A DNA stretch of 64,000 nt from assembly GCF_009711205.1 (NCBI RefSeq), contig NZ_WMIG01000015.1, forward strand, positions 37,687 through 101,686. Direction: 5' to 3'. Source of the DNA: Paracoccus litorisediminis (lineage in GTDB: Bacteria > Pseudomonadota > Alphaproteobacteria > Rhodobacterales > Rhodobacteraceae). The notes below the pieces were generated by a model. The model ran no database searches, was not told where the DNA came from, and worked only from the letters and a program-made list of their open reading frames with translations. Made by a program: the position numbers and the translations under genes. Shown here one piece after another: positions 41,381 to 50,063 of the stretch. Within the stretch, counting starts at the first letter, position 1. Every line of letters starts with the position of its first letter.

Positions 41381-41390
41381 CCCGAACGCG

Positions 41391-43340
41391 TCAGGCGGTA
41401 AAATAGAATTGCTGCGGCATGGCCGGACCGGGATTGGGCCATGACCAGCTGTCGGGCTGGGTCTCGGGCACATTGTGCAGATTGTTGCGAATGATCCCGA
41501 AACCGCCCACCGCAAGGCAGATGCCGATGGTTTCGAAGGCCTCGGCGGTCAGGTCGAACACCTGCTTCATGATCTCGCCGCGCTTGGCCAGATCGGCGGT
41601 GGCGCGGGCCTGATCGAACAGCGCGAAACGCTGCTTCTGGCTTTCGGGCGGCTCCTCTCCTGCCGTGCCGTTCGAGGTGTACCACATCGCCCAAGGGATC
41701 GCGTAGCGAGAGCCCTGCGGATGGAAGGCGAAATAGTCGCGCGGGTCCAGCATCGGATCAAGCCCGCCCGGCCCCGGCCAGACCTGCGCGTCATGCGCGT
41801 TGTCATCGCCACGGGTATAGTACAGCGCACGTTCGATGGTGTTGACCTTGACGTCAAAGCCCAGCTCGGCCCAATGCGCCTTGACCAGTTCCAGCGTGTC
41901 CACAAGGTCCGGATACAGCGTCGGGATCACGTCGATGGCAAAGAAGGTCGCCCCGCCATCCGGCCGCAGCCGCCAGCCATTGCCGTCGCGCTTGTCATAA
42001 CCCGCCTCATCCAGCAGGGCATTAGCCTTGTCGGGGTCGAATTCGGTGAACTGCTTGGACAGCCCCTCGTGATGCCAGGGATGGGTCGGGCGCGGTCCGG
42101 TCTGATAGGGCTCACTTTGGCCGAAATAGACGATGTCGATGATCTCTTGCCGGTTCAGACCCAGCGACAGCGCATGACGGACCGCCTTATTGGCGAACAT
42201 CTCGCGCATGCCGGGGTCCTTGTGGGTCATGTTCAGGTAGATCTGGCATTGCTGCGACGCCGAGGGGACCAGCTTCAGCAACCGGTAGCCGCCCTTCTCG
42301 GCATTCTCGGACAGGGTGGGCTTGTTCGCGAGAATGTTGATATGGCGGTCCTGAATGTCGATCTGCCCAGAGATCACGTTCAGCATCAGCGATTCCACAT
42401 CCTGCGAGATGCCGAAACTCAGCTCATCCGCATAAGGCAGCTGATTGCCCTCGGTATCGACCTGCCAGAAATAGGGGTTGCGGGTCATCACCACGCGGGT
42501 CGCGCCGCCGGTATAGGGCTCCTTGACGACCCAGGGGTCCAAAGTCGGCTTGTCGGGATTGGCCCAGCGGCTGGGGATCTCGATATCGCCGCATTTCGCG
42601 CGGAACAGTTCCGTCCAGGTGCCCAGGCCCGCCGCCTTGGCCTCGGCCACCAGATCGCGCCCGGACGAGGGCAGGAACTGGCTGCAATAATGCTTGGGAA
42701 ACAGCGTCGGGTGCTGGCCCAACGGCGTCGCAAGGTTTTCCAGAAACAGCGCATTCGCCGCGGCAAAGGTGAAGCGCACCGTCGCGTCGTCCACTTTTTC
42801 GACCACCACCGGCTTGCCCGCGACCTGCAATTGCGCCGGGGTGGCGCTGTAAAGTTCGGGGTTCTTCACCACCTCTTCGATCGCGAAGACCACGTCATCG
42901 GCGGTGAAGGGGTGGCCGTCAGACCAGCGCATTCCCGGCCGCAGCTTGAAGGTGAACTGGGTCGCATCGGGGCCGATTTCCCAACTGTCGGCGACATTGG
43001 GCAGGACCTCGGTGAAATCCATGTTCCAGCGCACAAGGCCCTGATTGCCGACCATGCGCAGAATGCCGTTATGGTCCGAGGACCCGCGCAGCCCGCGCCG
43101 GATCGCACCGCCATAGGTGCCGATCTTTTCATGCGGGGTCACGACCAGCGGGTTCTGCGGCAGGCGGTCATTCAATGCGGGCAACCCGCCCGATTTGACC
43201 ATATCGGCCAGCGCCGGAGCCTCGTTCACGGTCGCGGCGCGGGCGCGGGTGGCAAGCGCGGCCAGCGCAAATACGCTGCCGGACGCCGCCAGAAAGCCAC
43301 GGCGACTTAGCCCGCCGGGCAGCGGAATAGGGTCTTGCAT
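41391..43340 (-). CDS. ABC transporter substrate-binding protein, family 5, Tat-exported
   Basis: 649 aa. Tat signal LSRRGFLAASGSVFALAAL at about 11-29. Family 5 fold: ADSWEIGPDATQFTFKLRPGMRWSDG, FTADDVVFAIEEV, AVRHALSLGLNRQEIIDIVYFG. Longer than the other family 5 protein here (531 aa), like the roughly 600-650 aa members tied to oligosaccharide or hexuronate uptake. Start at 43340 set by GGGAGGAG. Divergent from gntR. Confidence 0.88.
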   Translation of the reverse strand: MQDPIPLPGGLSRRGFLAASGSVFALAALATRARAATVNEAPALADMVKSGGLPALNDRLPQNPLVVTPHEKIGTYGGAIRRGLRGSSDHNGILRMVGNQGLVRWNMDFTEVLPNVADSWEIGPDATQFTFKLRPGMRWSDGHPFTADDVVFAIEEVVKNPELYSATPAQLQVAGKPVVVEKVDDATVRFTFAAANALFLENLATPLGQHPTLFPKHYCSQFLPSSGRDLVAEAKAAGLGTWTELFRAKCGDIEIPSRWANPDKPTLDPWVVKEPYTGGATRVVMTRNPYFWQVDTEGNQLPYADELSFGISQDVESLMLNVISGQIDIQDRHINILANKPTLSENAEKGGYRLLKLVPSASQQCQIYLNMTHKDPGMREMFANKAVRHALSLGLNRQEIIDIVYFGQSEPYQTGPRPTHPWHHEGLSKQFTEFDPDKANALLDEAGYDKRDGNGWRLRPDGGATFFAIDVIPTLYPDLVDTLELVKAHWAELGFDVKVNTIERALYYTRGDDNAHDAQVWPGPGGLDPMLDPRDYFAFHPQGSRYAIPWAMWYTSNGTAGEEPPESQKQRFALFDQARATADLAKRGEIMKQVFDLTAEAFETIGICLAVGGFGIIRNNLHNVPETQPDSWSWPNPGPAMPQQFYFTA

Positions 43341-43561
43341 CCTCGTTCTCCTCCCAAGGCGTCTTGGCTGCCGACCCGCCGTCGTCGCTGGCCCCTCCCA
43401 AGGCCGGTTCGCCACGCGGCGATCGCAACAAGAGAATCGATATCAGAGGATCAGAAAATTACAAGTATTGACAGATTATGACAGCTTTCATAACGCTAGA
43501 TCTGATGTGGCGACCGGATATTACCGCCGCCGCCGATCACGATATGCCTGCGGGGAAAGAC

Positions 43562-44284
43562 ATGACGTCCGCAATGACAGGGCATGAGCAGAAAGCGGGC
43601 GCCACCCGCTATAGCGACATCATCTATGAAAAGATCATCGCGATGATTGCCGACGGGCGCTTTGCGCTGAATGCGCGCCTGCCCTCGGAGCCCCAGCTTG
43701 CCGTCATGCTGGGCGCATCGCGGCCCGTCCTGCGCGAGGCGCTGGAACGGCTGCGGCAGGACAATCTGATCGTTTCGCGCAAGGGCTCGGGGTCCTATGT
43801 CCGCCAGCGGCCGGACAGCACCATGCTGCAGCAGGTGCCCGTCGGATCGCTGGCCGATGTGCAGCGTTTCTTTGAATTCCGCGCCGGGCTTGAGGCGGCG
43901 GCGGCTGGACTGGCCGCGCGCAATGCCACCGCGCAGGACCGCAGCCATATCACCGAGGCCTTAGCCCGGCTGGAAGCCGCGATGCTGCGCGGTGATCTGG
44001 GCGCCGAGGAAGATCTGGCCCTGCATGACGCCATCGCCGAGGCAACCGGAAACCCGTTCCACATGCAGGTGCGCGGCATGTATCGCGGACATTTCTCGAT
44101 CGGGCATTCGGTCACCCGCAGCCTCAGCCTGCGGCGTTCGCCACCCCATGCCCGCGCCGTGCAGCGCGAGCATGACGCCATTGTCGCCGCGATCCTCGCA
44201 CGGGACGAGGACGCCGCCGCCTTGGCCATGCGCGACCATATTTTGAACGCCCGCAACCGCATGTTCAGCGGCGTCGATGATTGA
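43562..44284 (+). CDS. GntR-family FCD regulator
   Basis: 240 aa from the ATG at 43562 (GGGGAAAG upstream). The frame is open back to 43478, but a TTGACA at 43468-43473 with a possible TAACGC -10 (43491) lies there, so the longer start is unlikely. Winged helix YSDIIYEKIIAMIADGRF and LGASRPVLREALERL, then FCD with EDLALHDAIAEAT. Likely controls the divergent transporter/UxuA operon and the SMP-30 gene that follows. Confidence 0.87.
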   Translation: MTSAMTGHEQKAGATRYSDIIYEKIIAMIADGRFALNARLPSEPQLAVMLGASRPVLREALERLRQDNLIVSRKGSGSYVRQRPDSTMLQQVPVGSLADVQRFFEFRAGLEAAAAGLAARNATAQDRSHITEALARLEAAMLRGDLGAEEDLALHDAIAEATGNPFHMQVRGMYRGHFSIGHSVTRSLSLRRSPPHARAVQREHDAIVAAILARDEDAAALAMRDHILNARNRMFSGVDD

Positions 44285-44312
44285 ACCAACACCTTATAAA
44301 AAAAGGAATGCC

Positions 44313-45194
44313 ATGACGAAACCGCAGCGCTTCCAGCCCAAGGTGCGGCAGGTGATCGACATGCCGCTGCAGGTCGGGGAATCTCCGGTCTGGGACGCGC
44401 GCACCGGCGCGCTGTGGTTCGTCGACACGCTGGCCCCGGCGCTGTTTCGCCGCCATGCGGATGGCAGGCTGGACCGCTTCGACATGCCAGCGGCGGCGGG
44501 CAGTCTTGGCCTGTGCGACAGCGGCCTGATCGTGGTCGGGTTGCAGACGGGCGTGCATCTGCTTGATCCTGCGACGGCTGCGCTGTCCCTGCTGTGCGAT
44601 CCCGATGGCGGGCGGGCGGACAGTCGGCTGAACGATGGCAAGGTCGGCCCGGACGGCTACTTCTGGGTCGGCACAAGGGACGAGGCCGAGCCGCAGACCG
44701 GCAATGCCCGGCTATACCGCGTCGCGCCGGATGGCAGCTTCGCCACCGTTCTTGACGGGCTGCTGACCTCGAACGGGCTGGCATGGAGCCCCGACGGTCG
44801 CCGCATGTATCATTCCGACAGCAGCGGCCTTTATGTGCAGGCTTTCGACTTCGACCCGATGCGCGGCGGCATCGGCGATGCGACCCGCCTGCATGACAAT
44901 GCCCCTGACGAGGGCCGTCCGGATGGCGCCGCGATGGACGCCGAGGGCTGCTACTGGAGCGCCGGGGTCCGCTCGGGCCGGTTGAACCGCATGAATGCCC
45001 AAGGCGAGATCATCGAAATCTGGGAAATGCCCCATAAAGGCTGCAGCATGCCCTGCTTTGGCGGACCGGATCTGCGGACACTCTATGTCACCTGCCTGCA
45101 CATGCCGCGCGACGACGGCACCATGCAGCCCGGCACGCTGCTTGCCTTCGACGCCCCGGTCGCCGGGGCACCAGTGCATCGCATGTCGCTGTGA
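44313..45194 (+). CDS. SMP-30/gluconolactonase-family sugar lactonase
   Basis: 293 aa six-bladed propeller. The metal ligands match regucalcin in kind and spacing: E23 (VGESPVW), N107 (RLNDGK), N154 (TSNGLAW) and D204 (RPDGAAMD). Hydrolyses aldonolactones to sugar acids. AAGGAA upstream fixes ATG 44313. With UxuA next door, a lactone-to-acid-to-KDG path is plausible. Ends 4 bases before the convergent xylG stop. Confidence 0.88.
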   Translation: MTKPQRFQPKVRQVIDMPLQVGESPVWDARTGALWFVDTLAPALFRRHADGRLDRFDMPAAAGSLGLCDSGLIVVGLQTGVHLLDPATAALSLLCDPDGGRADSRLNDGKVGPDGYFWVGTRDEAEPQTGNARLYRVAPDGSFATVLDGLLTSNGLAWSPDGRRMYHSDSSGLYVQAFDFDPMRGGIGDATRLHDNAPDEGRPDGAAMDAEGCYWSAGVRSGRLNRMNAQGEIIEIWEMPHKGCSMPCFGGPDLRTLYVTCLHMPRDDGTMQPGTLLAFDAPVAGAPVHRMSL

Positions 45195-45197
45195 GGC

Positions 45198-45944
45198 TTA
45201 CGCTGCCTGCGCGGGTTTCTTGCCCATGATGATCATGCCAAGGATGTCGTCATCGGTGACCTCGTCCACCCGCACCGTTCCGACCCTTTGGCCGTTTTTC
45301 ATCACCACCGCGCGGTCGCAAAGCTTCATCACGGCGTGAATGTCGTGTTCAATCAGGAAGATGCCCAGACCCTGTCGCTTCAGCTCCTGGATCAGCTCGG
45401 CCACCATCTGGGTTTCCTGCGGGCCAAGAGCGGCGGTTGGCTCATCCATGATCAGGATGCGGGCGTTGAAATAGACCGCGCGGGCGATCGCCACCGATTG
45501 CCGCTGCCCACCCGAAAGCGCCATGACCGGATCGGCGAATTTGCGGAAATTGGGGTTCAGCCGGGCCATGATCCGGCGCGTCTCGGCCTCCATCCGGGAT
45601 TCGTCCAGCAGGCCCGAGGGCGTCACCAGCTCGCGCCCCAGAAACAGGTTCGAGGCCGCGTCCAGATTGTCGGCCAAGGCCAGCGTCTGGTAGATCGTCT
45701 CGATATTCAGGGCGCGGGCGTCGCGGGTATTGCGGATATCGACCTTTTGCCCGTCGATATAGATCTCGCCCGCGTCGGCGCGATAGGCCCCGGACAGGCA
45801 TTTGATCAGCGTCGATTTCCCCGCGCCGTTATGGCCCAGAAGACCCACGACCTCGCCCGGATAAAGGTCGATCGAGACGTGATCCACCGCCTTGATCCCG
45901 CCGAACGCGATCGAGATGTCGCGCATTTCCACTAAAGGTGTCAT
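45198..45944 (-). CDS. Sugar ABC transporter ATPase (single domain, XylG/FrcA type)
   Basis: 248 aa with one ABC domain: Walker A GHNGAGKST, LSGGQRQS, Walker B ILIMDEPTAALG and H-loop LIEHDIHAV. E. coli XylG has two such domains (about 510 aa); the half-size form is usual in alphaproteobacteria and acts as a homodimer. Start overlaps the permease stop. The LacI regulator at 48462 probably controls it. Confidence 0.9.
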   Translation of the reverse strand: MTPLVEMRDISIAFGGIKAVDHVSIDLYPGEVVGLLGHNGAGKSTLIKCLSGAYRADAGEIYIDGQKVDIRNTRDARALNIETIYQTLALADNLDAASNLFLGRELVTPSGLLDESRMEAETRRIMARLNPNFRKFADPVMALSGGQRQSVAIARAVYFNARILIMDEPTAALGPQETQMVAELIQELKRQGLGIFLIEHDIHAVMKLCDRAVVMKNGQRVGTVRVDEVTDDDILGMIIMGKKPAQAA

Positions 45945-47236
45945 CGCATCCCCAGCCTTCTGCGATATTGGATGTCGATCCAGACGGCCAGAACCAGCAC
46001 GACGCCGACCACGATATTCTGCAAAGGCGCGTCGGCCCCGACCATGGCCATGCCCGATTGCAGGCTTTGCATGATCAGCGCGCCAAGGATTGCGCCATAG
46101 ATGGTGCCAATCCCGCCCGACAGCGCCGTGCCGCCGATCACCGCCGCCGCAATCACCCGCAATTCGTCCAGCGTGCCGATGTCATTGGGGTGCGATTGCA
46201 GCCGCGCCTGTGCAATGATCGCCGACAGCCCGCACAGGAACCCCATCAGCGCGAAAATCTTGACGGTCAGCAGCCGCGTATTGATGCCCGAAAGCTCGGC
46301 CGCGTCGGGGTTGCCGCCGGTGGCAAAGATATAGCGGCCAAATCGGGTGCGTCTGGCGATGACGGTCATTGCGACCGCTACAAGGATCAGGATCAGGACC
46401 GAGATTGGCAGGCCGTAGCCCTGCGTATACCCCTCGGGCATGACCTCGCCCCGCGCCTCAAAGATGCGCTTCAGCTTGGCTTGCGGCAGCTCATAGGAAT
46501 TCAGGATGGCGACAAAGCCCATGATCAGGCCGACCACCAGTGCCATGACCGCGCCCTCGGCCCAGATCGGGCGCACGGGAAAGCCATGCGACTGCTTGCG
46601 GCGGCGGGCGCCATAGATCACCCACAGCGCCGCAATCGAGGCCAGCCCGCCCACGATCCAGCTGGTGGTGACGCCCAAGGTGCCCTCGGCCCCCCCGAAC
46701 AGCAGGAAGGTCTGGTCCAGCGGTGCGATGGTCTGTCCCGCCGTCAGATACCAGCCGACATAGCGCCAGATCAACAACCCGCCCAAGGTGACGATAAAGG
46801 CCGGGATGCGCTGATAGCCGACCAGCCAGCCGTTCAGCGCCCCGATGGCCGTCCCGACCAACAGCCCGGTGACCATGGTCAGCGGCGCGATCAGCGGATG
46901 GCCCAGCTCCAGCCCGAAAATGCCGGGCAGCCAGCGCGCCTGCATCATCCCCATCATCGCCGAGGCCAGCGCAAGGATCGCGCCCACGGACAGGTCGATA
47001 TGGCGGCAGACGATAATAAAGACCATTCCCGTGGCCATGATCGCGACCGAGACCGTCTGGATCGTCAGGTTGAAAATATTGCGCGCCGACAGGAAGCGGC
47101 CATCGGTCACGATCCAGAAGCACAGGCAGACCAGCGCAAAGGCCCCGATCATGCCCAGCAATCTCAGGTCGATCTCAAGCTGTTGCAGCCAGTTGCGGCG
47201 CGGCGGGGCGGCGGGGGAAAGGTCGCTCATGTGCAT
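45941..47236 (-). CDS. xylH: Sugar ABC transporter permease (XylH type)
   Basis: 431 aa with 10 or more spans, longer than RbsC-type permeases (about 320) and like XylH. FNLTIQTVSVAIMATGMVFII, DLSVGAILALASAMMG, NAWLVGYQRIPAFIVTLGG-like segment and AAVIGGTALSGGIGTIYGA. Middle gene of xylF-xylH-xylG. Confidence 0.88.
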   Translation of the reverse strand: MHMSDLSPAAPPRRNWLQQLEIDLRLLGMIGAFALVCLCFWIVTDGRFLSARNIFNLTIQTVSVAIMATGMVFIIVCRHIDLSVGAILALASAMMGMMQARWLPGIFGLELGHPLIAPLTMVTGLLVGTAIGALNGWLVGYQRIPAFIVTLGGLLIWRYVGWYLTAGQTIAPLDQTFLLFGGAEGTLGVTTSWIVGGLASIAALWVIYGARRRKQSHGFPVRPIWAEGAVMALVVGLIMGFVAILNSYELPQAKLKRIFEARGEVMPEGYTQGYGLPISVLILILVAVAMTVIARRTRFGRYIFATGGNPDAAELSGINTRLLTVKIFALMGFLCGLSAIIAQARLQSHPNDIGTLDELRVIAAAVIGGTALSGGIGTIYGAILGALIMQSLQSGMAMVGADAPLQNIVVGVVLVLAVWIDIQYRRRLGMR

Positions 47237-47241
47237 GGCGC

Positions 47242-47268
47242 GGTGGCGGCGCTGGTAACGCCGCCACC
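47242..47268 (-). other. Hairpin between xylF and xylH
   Basis: GGTGGCGGCG (47242-47251) and CGCCGCCACC (47259-47268), perfect 10-bp stem, 7-base loop, filling the 39-base gap. The third such structure after a binding-protein gene in this window. Confidence 0.6.
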
Positions 47269-47275
47269 CCTTCCA

Positions 47276-48301
47276 TCAGTTACAGGGCGCGGGGCCGTTC
47301 TGGACCCCTTGGCACAGGGCATCCTTGGTGATCCATCCGGCATCGACCACGGTGGAGAGGTTCTCCTTGGTGATCGGCACGGGGGTCAGCAGGATCGCGT
47401 CCATGTCCTTGCCGCCGGGCGTCTTGAACTTGATCGCATTCGGGACCTCGGCCGCAGCCTTGCCACCGGCCAGCGCCAGCGCGATTTCGGCTGCGGTCTT
47501 GCCCAGCACGCGCGAGTCCTTCCAGACCGACACCGTCTGCGTCCCCAGCGCGACGCGGTTCAGCGCGGCATGATCGGCATCCTGCCCGGAAACCGGAATG
47601 CCCTGCATGCCCTGCGCGGTCAGCGCGGCGACAACACCGCCTGCGGTCCCGTCATTCGAGGCCACGACCGCATCGACCTTGTTGTCGTTCTGGGTCAGGA
47701 TCTGTTCCATGTTCTTCTGGGCATTGGCGGGCAGCCAGCCATCGGTATAGGCCTCGCCGACAATCTTGATATCGCCGGCATCAACGGCCTTTTGCAGGAC
47801 CTCTTGCTGGCCACCGCGCAGGAAGTCGGCATTGGGATCGGTGGGCGAACCCTTGATCATCACGTAATTGCCCTTGGGCGCGGCCTTCAGCACCTCGGCG
47901 GCCTGCATCCGACCCACTTCGACGTTGTCGAAAGTCAGGTAGAAGGCACGCGGGTCCTCGATCAGGCGGTCATAGGCGACGACCGGGATGCCTTCATCGG
48001 CGGCGGCCTGAACGGCGGGCACGACAGCCTCGGTATCCTGACCCAGCACGATCAGCGCATTCACGCCCTGAGCGATCAGCGCCTCGATATCGGAAAGCTG
48101 CTTGGCCGAGGACGATTGCGCGTCAGCCGAGACATATTTGGCCCCGGCGGCCTCAAGCGCGTCCTTGATCGCCTTCTCATCGGTCTTCCAGCGCTCTTCC
48201 TGGAAGTTCGACCAGGACACACCGACGGTCATGCTTTGTGCGAATGAAGCAGACGAAAAACCCACCGTCGCAAGGACGGCGGCCAGAATGGCAGTGCGCA
48301 T
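47276..48301 (-). CDS. xylF: D-xylose-type ABC substrate-binding protein
   Basis: 341 aa with a signal peptide (about 1-22, SFAQS). XylF features: VGVSWSNFQEERWKTDEKAI, YDRLIEDPRAFYLTFDNVEVG, VVASNDGTAGGVVAAL and VSGQDADHAAL. Start fixed by GGGAGG. The ligand is probably xylose or a related sugar. Divergent from lacI over a promoter with a repeated CTGTCA array. Confidence 0.88.
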   Translation of the reverse strand: MRTAILAAVLATVGFSSASFAQSMTVGVSWSNFQEERWKTDEKAIKDALEAAGAKYVSADAQSSSAKQLSDIEALIAQGVNALIVLGQDTEAVVPAVQAAADEGIPVVAYDRLIEDPRAFYLTFDNVEVGRMQAAEVLKAAPKGNYVMIKGSPTDPNADFLRGGQQEVLQKAVDAGDIKIVGEAYTDGWLPANAQKNMEQILTQNDNKVDAVVASNDGTAGGVVAALTAQGMQGIPVSGQDADHAALNRVALGTQTVSVWKDSRVLGKTAAEIALALAGGKAAAEVPNAIKFKTPGGKDMDAILLTPVPITKENLSTVVDAGWITKDALCQGVQNGPAPCN

Positions 48302-48375
48302 CGATACCTCCCAATAGATGCGACCATCCGGTCGAGTCGCCGGATCTGGGCCAAGACTGCGCCGCGCCCGATAAC

Positions 48376-48426
48376 CTGTCAAAGAAAAAGAAAGACGTCT
48401 GTCAGATTGCTGATTGACGTCTGTCA
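48376..48426. promoter_or_regulatory. Phased CTGTCA array, candidate LacI operator
   Basis: CTGTCA occurs at 48376, 48399 and 48421, spaced 23 and 22 bases (two helical turns). The last two sit in identical 11-mers GACGTCTGTCA (48394-48404, 48416-48426). Located between xylF (start 48301) and lacI (start 48462), so protein bound here would touch both promoters. Confidence 0.55.
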
Positions 48427-48461
48427 TTCCGATTGGAATCTTTGGACGCGGAGGAGAGATC

Positions 48462-49484
48462 ATGCGAAACCCGACGCTGCATGACGTGGCGCGGGCGGCA
48501 GGCGTCAGCTATTCGACCGCCGACCGCGTCCTGAACCGGCGTGGCGGGGTGGCCGAAAAGTCGGTCCTGCGCGTCCAGCACGCCATTGATGAACTGGGCT
48601 ACCAGCGCGACATCCATGCAGCGAACCTGTCGCGGCGGCGCAGCTATGTCTTTCGCTTCTATCTGCCGCAGGGGGATCACAGCTTCTTCACCGTGCTGCG
48701 TCAGGTGGTCGAGGCGCAGGCCGCGCAGCGTCTGGCCGAGCGCATGCAGATCCAGATCCATGACGTGCCGCCGCTGGATGCCGATGCACTGGCGGCCGAA
48801 CTGTCGCGGATCGAGGCCGGGGATTGCGATTGCGTCGGCATCATCGGCAGCGACTCGGGCGCGCTGACGGCTGCGGTCGAACGGCTGCAGGCCATGCGCA
48901 TTCCGGTCGTGACGCTGGTTTCCGACGCCGCGGTCGAGGCGCGGATGCTATATGTCGGGATCGACAATGTCGCCGCGGGCCGGACCGCAGGCCGGTTGCT
49001 GCGCCTGGCGCATGGGCGCGGTCCGGGTCGGGTGCTGCCGATCCTTGGCGCGCTTGCCTCTCGCGATCACCGCGACCGGCTGAAGGGGGCGCATGAGGTC
49101 CTGACCGAGCCGGGGCGGCATCTGCATCTGCTGCCCCCGATCGAGGTTCAGGACCGGTCCGACATCCTGCGTCAGAAGCTTGCGGCAATGCTGGCCGCAG
49201 ACCCGCAGATCACTGGCATCTATTCCATCGGCGCAGGCAATCGCGCGCTGATCGCCATGCTGCGCGACATGCCGACCCCGCGCCCCTTCGTCGTGCTGCA
49301 CGAGTTGACCGCCCATACCCGCGCGGCGCTGGAAGCCGACCTGATCGACGCGGTCATCGACCAGAACCCGGACGTGGAAATCACCCTTGCCCTGCAGGCC
49401 ATGAAAGCCATCGCCGATGAGTTGCCCGCGACACCCCCCGAGGTGAACCCGACCATCTATCTGCGGGACAATCTGCCCCGCTAG
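48462..49484 (+). CDS. LacI-family regulator of the xylose-type transporter
   Basis: 340 aa. HTH NPTLHDVARAAGVSYSTADRVL, hinge HAIDELGYQRD, then sugar-binding-type effector domain (MLYVGIDNVAAGRTAGRLL). ATG 48462 follows GGAGGAG. Divergent from xylF; ligand probably the transported sugar. Confidence 0.9.
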   Translation: MRNPTLHDVARAAGVSYSTADRVLNRRGGVAEKSVLRVQHAIDELGYQRDIHAANLSRRRSYVFRFYLPQGDHSFFTVLRQVVEAQAAQRLAERMQIQIHDVPPLDADALAAELSRIEAGDCDCVGIIGSDSGALTAAVERLQAMRIPVVTLVSDAAVEARMLYVGIDNVAAGRTAGRLLRLAHGRGPGRVLPILGALASRDHRDRLKGAHEVLTEPGRHLHLLPPIEVQDRSDILRQKLAAMLAADPQITGIYSIGAGNRALIAMLRDMPTPRPFVVLHELTAHTRAALEADLIDAVIDQNPDVEITLALQAMKAIADELPATPPEVNPTIYLRDNLPR

Positions 49485-49493
49485 CACAAACCG

Positions 49494-50063
49494 TCAGCCG
49501 TTCTGCCCAGGCACCCATGCCCTTGCCTGCGGCGGGGCAAGGCGCAGCAGGTCGACGGCGCGGGCGGCAATCTGGGCGGTGACCTCGGCAAGGCTGGCCG
49601 TGCGCAGATAGAAGGCGGGAACCGGCGGCAGGATCACCGCGCCCATCTCGGCGGCGGCGGTCATGTTGCGCAGATGCGCCAGCGTCAGCGGAGCCTCGCG
49701 CGTCAACAGGATCAGCGGGCGGCGTTCCTTAAGCTGCACCCCGGCGGCGCGGGTCAGCAGGTTATCGTCAAACCCATGGGCGATGGCGGCAAGGCTGCGC
49801 ATTGAGCAAGGCGCAACGATCATCCCCGCGACCGGGCAGGAGCCCGAGGCGATTTCCGCCCCCAGATCGCCGCGCGGATGCACGCGCGCCGCCATCGCGC
49901 ACAGGCGCTCGTAGGCATCGGGGCCGATTTCCTCGGCCAAGGTGCGTTCGGCCATGGCCGACAGGACCAGATCGATACTGACCCCGGCGCGGGTCAGCGC
50001 CTCGGCGCAATCCATTGCCAGCGCGGCGCCCGATGCACCGGAAACACCCAGCACCACCCTCAT
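49494..50063 (-). CDS. ubiX: Flavin prenyltransferase UbiX
   Basis: 189 aa flavodoxin-like protein. VVLGVSGASGAALA at the N-terminus, MIVAPCSMRSLAAIAHG, and LLTREAPLTLAHLRNM are UbiX hallmarks. It makes the prenylated FMN cofactor for UbiD. Its ATG at 50063 overlaps the ubiD stop (50060), so the two are co-translated. Confidence 0.92.
   Translation of the reverse strand: MRVVLGVSGASGAALAMDCAEALTRAGVSIDLVLSAMAERTLAEEIGPDAYERLCAMAARVHPRGDLGAEIASGSCPVAGMIVAPCSMRSLAAIAHGFDDNLLTRAAGVQLKERRPLILLTREAPLTLAHLRNMTAAAEMGAVILPPVPAFYLRTASLAEVTAQIAARAVDLLRLAPPQARAWVPGQNG

Noticed and set aside
41475..43310. 611-codon open frame opposite the Tat-exported SBP
   Set aside because: Starts inside the opposite gene without a ribosome site and shows no family features.
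29979..43340. Calling the two family 5 transporters dipeptide importers
   Set aside because: The enzymes in the same operons act on sugar acids; the peptide label rests only on family naming.
45938..48247. 769-codon open frame opposite xylH and xylF
   Set aside because: Low-complexity Gln/Arg/Asp-rich translation, no ribosome site, and the opposite strand encodes well-defined transporter proteins.
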